Assembly (NCBI GenBank): GCA_947625735.1
Contig: CANQPL010000004.1
Coordinates: 56,681 to 120,680, forward strand
Direction of reading: 5' to 3'
Source: an uncultured Clostridia bacterium
Lineage (GTDB): Bacteria; Bacillota; Clostridia; Oscillospirales; Ruminococcaceae
DNA: 64,000 bases
The position numbers and the translations under genes are program-made. A model generated the notes under the pieces. The model was given only the letters and a program-made list of their open reading frames with translations, did not search any database and had not been told where the DNA came from. Below, piece after piece: positions 58,101-64,000 of the stretch. The first letter of the stretch is position 1. The number at the start of each line of letters is the position of its first letter.

Positions 58101-58952
58101 TTTTTCACGTCCTTTTTCAATAAAATCATATCTGTTATTTTTTATACCATAAACAATTGTTTCTATTGGATAGTATTGTTCAAAAAACATCTTGATACTC
58201 TTTTGTTTTAGCAATATCAATATCTCCATAAATCTGCAAAATATCTTCGCCGAAAAACGAACCGATTTCTTCTTCACTATCTTCTAATAAATATATAAAA
58301 TCACAATATTCGTCAATAATTCCTGCATCACCAAAATCTATAATTCCTACCAGTTTATTATTATCATTTAATAATAAATGATTACAGCTGAGATCATTAT
58401 GACATAAACATTTTTATCATCAAAAATTGTTGTACTTTTTAATCTTTCAAAAAAGCTCTCAATGTGTTGCTTCTCAACATCAGTAAGTTCATTATAAATT
58501 GTATCCCTTAATAACTGATATTCTTCTAAAAAATTCTGCCTGTTATCTATAGAATAATTTTTTATTTCTGAATGATCCAAACCATGCATTGCTTTTAAAA
58601 ATTCAGCAATATCTTTTTTTAAAGCAGATTTTTGTTCAGAGGTCATTGTATTATATATTTGGGGATTTAAGAATTTTCCATCAATTTTTTTATAACCTAT
58701 TATTGATAATTCATCTGTTATGTAACTATAATCTATTTCAGGTATTTTAATATCAGATGTTAAGTATTTATTTAAAAAATCATATATTGCTTTTTCCTTT
58801 TCATAGCCTCTTTTCTTATTTGCACTAAATTTAATTTTAAAAATATATTCATTATTAACTAAATATGCTTTACTATCATGACCCTCACCAATTAAATTTA
58901 TACTATCAACGTCAATATCAAAATGCCTTTCTATTATATTTTTTATGTTCAT
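58101..58952 (-). pseudogene. APH(2'')-like aminoglycoside phosphotransferase, disrupted by two homopolymer indels
   Basis: [41 protein letters not shown]...; shifted-frame continuation [47 protein letters not shown] and EQYYPIETIVYGIKNNRYDFIEKGR; breaks at plus 58411-58415 and 58182-58187. Confidence 0.88.
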
Positions 58953-58995
58953 AGTTCACCTCTTTTTTTCATAAGTGTATCCGGTCTTGATGATA

Positions 58996-59916
58996 TCAGA
59001 AAAATAAATCGTCAAAATCACGCAAAAAAATCATATTATCAATTGTAATCTGAGCCTTGATCCAATTTTCGGCAATATACCATTCTTTGCAGTCGCTGTA
59101 CCATTGCCATGGTACACTGTAAGAACCGTCGGAAAGCTGGGTATTTTTGATATATTCACATTCCACACTGCAAAGTTCTTTAAATTTTTCATTATAAAAT
59201 CTTTTGTTTGCAGGTGTAAAAAACGTTGACGGCTTTGGAATGTATTCACCCCAGCGTGAAACATCACTGCAAACAGAGCCTTCGATAATTTCATTCAGCT
59301 TTGCAAGATAAGTCTCACTGTCAAACGGCATATTGCCTGCATCATCGCAGTAATCATAAAGCGACATAAAGCATACGGCAATATGACGTTCAAGCGGAGC
59401 ATTCATTATAAACCAATTTGCAGCTTCTCCTGCGATCTGCACACCTTTTTCGTATAAAGCGCTTTTTTTATCTGCATACTTTATGATAAATCCGGCAAGT
59501 GCGGCGGTAGGATTATATTCAAATACACTTCCGTTTTCGGGATATTTCCACCAGACAGCACAGGGACTTGAATTGTTTGTGGGAACAGTATTCAGCCACT
59601 GATTATGTTCAATATCAAAATCCGAACCGCTTGAAAGGTATTTCAGTATTCCCTCTGCAATGGGATCATCAGGTTCAAGACCGCCTGTTTTTCTGATATA
59701 TTCTGTTGCTTTCCATACACCCATGGGTAAAGAATTACGATTAAAATTATCCGATTCCAATCCCCAGCCGAAGCCCCCGTCTTGATTCTGATAAGCTGAA
59801 AGAGCGGCAGTAACATCACTTAACGGACCATTTTCAAAGTAAAACCTGAATACAGCTAAATCCAGAGGTCGTGCATTGCGATAAATAAAACGGCGTGCTT
59901 TGTCAAAAGTGTTCAT
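58996..59916 (-). CDS. Prenyltransferase/squalene-oxidase-repeat-like (alpha/alpha toroid) protein
   Basis: ALSAYQNQDGGFGWGLESDN QxxDGGFG-type repeat. Confidence 0.7.
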   Translation of the reverse strand: MNTFDKARRFIYRNARPLDLAVFRFYFENGPLSDVTAALSAYQNQDGGFGWGLESDNFNRNSLPMGVWKATEYIRKTGGLEPDDPIAEGILKYLSSGSDFDIEHNQWLNTVPTNNSSPCAVWWKYPENGSVFEYNPTAALAGFIIKYADKKSALYEKGVQIAGEAANWFIMNAPLERHIAVCFMSLYDYCDDAGNMPFDSETYLAKLNEIIEGSVCSDVSRWGEYIPKPSTFFTPANKRFYNEKFKELCSVECEYIKNTQLSDGSYSVPWQWYSDCKEWYIAENWIKAQITIDNMIFLRDFDDLFF

Positions 59917-60007
59917 TATAAAATCTCCCTTAAATATGTAATATTTGATAGTTAAAAAAATTTATGTCTGAAAACAAACAGCGCTTAAATTATTTAAAAA
60001 ATACCTT

Positions 60008-62128
60008 TTAATTTCTTTCACTGAACGCTATACCTGCCCTGCCCTGAATATTTTTCGCCGCATTGTCCGCAGAGGTATCCCCCGCAAAAAACATATCCGT
60101 TTCTTCATTTACAATATTCAGTATCTCATCATCATATCTTATTTTGACGGAATTATTTATCATTTCCGTTATATGATCGTAATCGCTTTTTTCAATAAGT
60201 CTTACGGGAACATTATTAAACATAAACTGATAGGCTTCGTCACCGTTTTCCTCTTTGATAAGACGGTTGCTTTCAAGAACAGCATTCATATTTTTATCAA
60301 AAAGCAATTTTAATACCGGTATCCCCATAGAAAAGCTGCCTGCCCTGTTGTACTGATTATAATTCAGATAGAATTTTATAAAATCCCATGCAGCGGATTT
60401 ATTTTCCGAAAAAGAATTAAGATAAATCGCATCACCGCTCAGAACATGAATTTTTTTGCCGTCAATTCTCGGTACCCCTATAGGGTGAAGATCAAGTACC
60501 TCTTCATAAGCAGCAAGCTCCTCCGCACCGTGTATCGTTATTGGCTGAATCTTCATCGGCACATCGTCAGACAGGGTATCACTTTTGGTGTCGGGAATAT
60601 TTACATCCCGGGAAAAATTCATAAGCATACGCAAATTTTCATTATCAAAATCACATTTTACAGTATTATAATCAGTAAAGCAGTCAAAGTTATACCTGAC
60701 CAATTCATTCATAAAATCGGTTCTTGAATTAAAATTATTTATCAGAATATCATTCTGTACCTTTTCCGAATCAAGACGTGTTATGTCAAATGAATCATAA
60801 TTTCTGCAATATCCTGAATTTGCAGCGTATGTCAGAATAGCAAAATCAGCCCACATACCGTATAATTTTCCGTCAGTTTCCATAGCGGAAAGTGCTGCTT
60901 CAAAAAAATCATCACGGCTTATATCTTCATCACTGTCAATAAATCCATACAGATCCTCAAAAAGTCCCGCATTATAAACATTTTTTATTCCTGACGGGAA
61001 AATAAGAATATCTCCCAATTCATCACCGCTGATGAGCTTTCTGTCAAAGGAGTCAATAAGATCACCCTTTTCATTTTCATCAAGATATTCAAATTCAATA
61101 ACATGATCCTTACTGCTTCTGTTATATGCAAAAACCGCTTTCTCAAAATTATTTCCCACATCATCTGAAACAGTTATGGTTATTTTTGTACGCTCATTTA
61201 ATTTCTCTGTCGGAATAAATTCTAACCGTGAAAGAGAACCCACTTCCCCGTTTTCAAAGTCAAAAAATAATATCCTTCCGTTTTCATCTGAAAATACACT
61301 GTTAAGCGAATATTCCGTAAGTCCCATATCGGATAGGCTTGCAATAACATTAAATTTTCCGTCTGCATTTATTCCGTAAATATAAATATTATCAGCCGCA
61401 TATAAAATATTGTCCCCGTATCCGCCGAAAACGGTATGCCCGTTGAAATCCGACGGAAATTCAACGGTATCTGCAAACTCTATTTTCTCTGTGTCGATTT
61501 TTTTCAGTGAATCATACATCACCGCATATAAAGCGCCGTCTGCACCGATAATAAGCTGATTTATAATATCCTCGGATTCAATTTTACCGCATAATTCGAG
61601 TGAATCATTGAGCTTGAATTTATATATGCAAAAGCTGTTATAAAGATAAATTTCCCCATTATAATATTCTGCTCTGCAAAAATCACCAAGTTTTTCGTTT
61701 ATGTCATATTTTTCAAAGCTGTGTCCGTTTATATCATATATCAGGAGTGAATAACCCTTTTCATTACCTCCCGAAAGCAGCACAATATTTCCCTCATCAT
61801 TTACAAAAAGGGACGAAATACCCTCCCCGGGAAATGGTATATCCACATCATCGGAAATATTCCAGATCATTTCCGAACTGCCGTTGGAGGTATCCGTAAG
61901 CATAAGATAATAATTATGCTCCTTGACATATGAAGCATAGAGCTTTCCGTTTCCGTTGTAGTATGAAGCCGATATTGAGCCGCCTTTCGGTGACAGCTCC
62001 ACCGTTTCTATATTACAGCCGTACGGTGTTTTCTTTGTTGTATTTTCAGCCTGATCTTTTTTTTCACAGCCTGAAAAAACAAATGCAGCCGCTAACAATA
62101 AGATCATAAATTTATAGAAAATCTTCAT
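60008..62128 (-). CDS. Lipoprotein: propeller-like N-terminal half plus solute-binding-like C-terminal half
   Basis: Lipobox AAAFVFSGC; DLYGFIDSDEDISRDDFFEAALSAMETDGKLYGM parallels DLYTFMDTDAEVTRDKFLPNVLSAFETDGKLYHF in 1269..3488. Confidence 0.7.
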   Translation of the reverse strand: MKIFYKFMILLLAAAFVFSGCEKKDQAENTTKKTPYGCNIETVELSPKGGSISASYYNGNGKLYASYVKEHNYYLMLTDTSNGSSEMIWNISDDVDIPFPGEGISSLFVNDEGNIVLLSGGNEKGYSLLIYDINGHSFEKYDINEKLGDFCRAEYYNGEIYLYNSFCIYKFKLNDSLELCGKIESEDIINQLIIGADGALYAVMYDSLKKIDTEKIEFADTVEFPSDFNGHTVFGGYGDNILYAADNIYIYGINADGKFNVIASLSDMGLTEYSLNSVFSDENGRILFFDFENGEVGSLSRLEFIPTEKLNERTKITITVSDDVGNNFEKAVFAYNRSSKDHVIEFEYLDENEKGDLIDSFDRKLISGDELGDILIFPSGIKNVYNAGLFEDLYGFIDSDEDISRDDFFEAALSAMETDGKLYGMWADFAILTYAANSGYCRNYDSFDITRLDSEKVQNDILINNFNSRTDFMNELVRYNFDCFTDYNTVKCDFDNENLRMLMNFSRDVNIPDTKSDTLSDDVPMKIQPITIHGAEELAAYEEVLDLHPIGVPRIDGKKIHVLSGDAIYLNSFSENKSAAWDFIKFYLNYNQYNRAGSFSMGIPVLKLLFDKNMNAVLESNRLIKEENGDEAYQFMFNNVPVRLIEKSDYDHITEMINNSVKIRYDDEILNIVNEETDMFFAGDTSADNAAKNIQGRAGIAFSERN

Positions 62129-62273
62129 TTTTTCTCTCTCCGTAAATTAAAAAAATGACCGACAGTTTCAAAAATTCCGATACCAAATCACAGCAAAAGG
62201 AAATTTTCAAGCTGCTGTATAAATTATTTCGCATAAATAATTTTAAAAAACTGCAAGTAGAGTCACCACGCAT

Positions 62274-63068
62274 CTACCCAATTAAAAAATCGAATACGAT
62301 CTGATTAAAGTCTTTTGCTTCCTCATAGGCAGCGTGCCCCAAATTGTCATACATATGTATTTTACAACCGAGCTTCTCTGCAATTTCCTCAGAAGCCGCT
62401 CCGCTAACGACTTTATCCTGTCTGCCGCCCATAACAAGCACAGGACATTTAATATTGTCAAGCATCTCATATGTATTGCAGGTAAGGCAGGAATCAACAA
62501 GTATAACGAACCGCTGTACATCTTTTGGTTTTTGCATAAGCGTCAGCAGCGGCATAAACGGACGATACCTTTTTATATAATCATCGGAATACATCTTTTG
62601 AGCCATATCCATAACAAGTTCTTTCATAGCTCCATGCTCTGCCATTTTAACCCAACTTCCGACAACCTGCTTTACCGTATCATTATTACGGGAGAGCGTT
62701 ACCGCAAGAACAAGTTTATTAACAAGATCGGGTCTTTGAAGGGCAAGATATTGTGCGATCATTCCTCCTTGAGATACCCCGAATACATCTGCTTTTTTTA
62801 TGCCTAATATATCCATTGCTGCGGCAATATCAGATGCCATTTCCTTTACAGTAATGCAATTCTGAACGATCGGTCTCCTGTCAAAAATATAAACCTTGTA
62901 ATCATTTGCAAAAATGCGGTAAATATAGGCAAGTGACAACGCCGCACCCTTTATTCCCCGTGTACTAAGCCCCTGTATCATAACCAACGGCTTTTTACCG
63001 CTGCCGAATGTAATATAATCAAACTGCATATCCGAAACAGTCAGTTTTAATTCTTTGGCATTATACAT
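62274..63068 (-). CDS. Alpha/beta hydrolase
   Basis: PLVMIQGLSTRG; DVFGVSQGGMIAQYLAL (GxSxG); RBS GGGGGTGAT before the ATG at 63068. Confidence 0.92.
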   Translation of the reverse strand: MYNAKELKLTVSDMQFDYITFGSGKKPLVMIQGLSTRGIKGAALSLAYIYRIFANDYKVYIFDRRPIVQNCITVKEMASDIAAAMDILGIKKADVFGVSQGGMIAQYLALQRPDLVNKLVLAVTLSRNNDTVKQVVGSWVKMAEHGAMKELVMDMAQKMYSDDYIKRYRPFMPLLTLMQKPKDVQRFVILVDSCLTCNTYEMLDNIKCPVLVMGGRQDKVVSGAASEEIAEKLGCKIHMYDNLGHAAYEEAKDFNQIVFDFLIG

Positions 63069-63117
63069 TTTAAACGTATCACCCCCAAAAACTTCAGACA
63101 AAGCATCATTGCAAATA

Positions 63118-63188
63118 ATAGTTACCGAGCCGCTATTTAAAATATTCAAGCATAATTTACTATCGAATTGCAAGCGGGTTCAACCCGC
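63118..63188. repeat. Dispersed repeat copy 2
   Basis: AGTTACCGAGCCGC...CATAATTTACTATCGA...GCGGGTTCAACCCGC, similar to 55834-55895. Confidence 0.5.
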
Positions 63189-63929
63189 CGGGGTCAACCC
63201 TGCCGTAATATCCTCAGTCACCGCTTCTATAAGCCTTTTTCTTGCAGCAGCCGAAAACCCGTGACCCTCTCCGGGAAATTCCGTCAGCGTACAGTCGGTA
63301 AAGCATTTCTCCGCCCTTTTCGCATAATCGGGAGTAACAAGTGTATCCGCCGTACCCTGATACAGCCGCACCCTACCCATATAACGCCCTATATGCTCAA
63401 ATACATCAAACTGCGGCAGACCCTTGCAGAATTTATCGGAAAGCTCCAACCCCATAAACATCATTGTCCCCTCAATAGTCCTGCCCCGCCAGTTGTCGGG
63501 AATGCAGAATGCGGGATAGAGAAGATACATTCCCGCAATGCGCTCATCGGCGGTCAGAGCGGAAACAAATCCGCCCTGACTTTCACCGTAAAGGTATATC
63601 CTGTCATTATCTGCATTTTCCAGATTTCTGATAAATTCTATTACCTTGTTTAAATCGTCCATCTCCGAGGAAATGCTCATATCAACAGATCTTCCGCTGC
63701 TTTGCGAACGCACCGAACCGCCGCAAAAATCGTAGCTGTAAGCAAGCACACCGCACTCTGCCAATGAACGTGCCATATCTTCAAGATCGCCGCAGCATGA
63801 ATTATAGCCGTGACTTAATATCACACAGGGAAGTGCGCCGTTTTTTTTACAGGGGACATACAGCCTGCCGTATATCTCCCTGTCGGCAAGCTGTATGGGC
63901 ATCTCCTTAACATCTATCGTGTATTTCAT
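63180..63929 (-). CDS. Alpha/beta hydrolase (dienelactone hydrolase/acyl-peptidase-like)
   Basis: PCVILSHGYNSCCGDLEDMARSLAECGVLAYSYDF; YLYGESQGGFVSALTA; RBS AAAGGCGG. Confidence 0.92.
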   Translation of the reverse strand: MKYTIDVKEMPIQLADREIYGRLYVPCKKNGALPCVILSHGYNSCCGDLEDMARSLAECGVLAYSYDFCGGSVRSQSSGRSVDMSISSEMDDLNKVIEFIRNLENADNDRIYLYGESQGGFVSALTADERIAGMYLLYPAFCIPDNWRGRTIEGTMMFMGLELSDKFCKGLPQFDVFEHIGRYMGRVRLYQGTADTLVTPDYAKRAEKCFTDCTLTEFPGEGHGFSAAARKRLIEAVTEDITAGLTPAG

Positions 63930-64000
63930 TATTATAATCCGCCTTTCTGCGAAAGGCACCAATGCGGTTATGAAAAGGTGCTTCCGCTAAAATGTTAAAT

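Noticed and set aside
58101-58277. N-terminal 59 residues of ORF 57609..58277 as part of the FMN-binding protein
   Set aside because: These residues are out-of-frame and tail sequence of the APH(2'') remnant; the RBS-preceded ATG at 58100 is a better start.

Overview
This 64 kb window looks like ordinary chromosome from a low-to-moderate GC Firmicute. Gene content suggests Clostridia, probably Ruminococcaceae-like, but that placement is inference. I see no rRNA, CRISPR array, phage module or transposase. Supported content includes an MscS channel; a BlaI/BlaR1-type regulatory pair with three phased palindromic operators; an ArsR / HMA / P-type ATPase metal-efflux operon; carB behind a structured leader; an acyl-CoA synthetase; metA; leuA with a T-box; leuBCD joined to TelA/YceG-like genes; a LacI-like/GGDEF fusion; split coaB and coaC; metF, a separate MetH reactivation-domain gene and metH; a GH3 enzyme; a sialate O-acetylesterase; a GntR (YtrA-like)/ABC locus; a LytTR/GHKL two-component system with a heterodimeric ABC exporter; tRNA-Leu(TAG); an orphan sugar-binding lipoprotein; a 1586-aa tandem-repeat protein with a C-terminal zinc ribbon; GtrA; a split pyruvate formate-lyase (catalytic subunit, separate glycyl-radical subunit, activase); a PBP; a decayed APH(2'')-like gene abutting a Nim/PNPOx-like gene; and two alpha/beta hydrolases. 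The observations I rate highest are the two-gene pyruvate formate-lyase, the giant repeat protein, the structured carB leader, the terminator placed directly in front of the ABC exporter, and several single-base gene disruptions that are either pseudogenes or assembly errors. All assignments come from reading the sequence and recalling family motifs. No database search was run.
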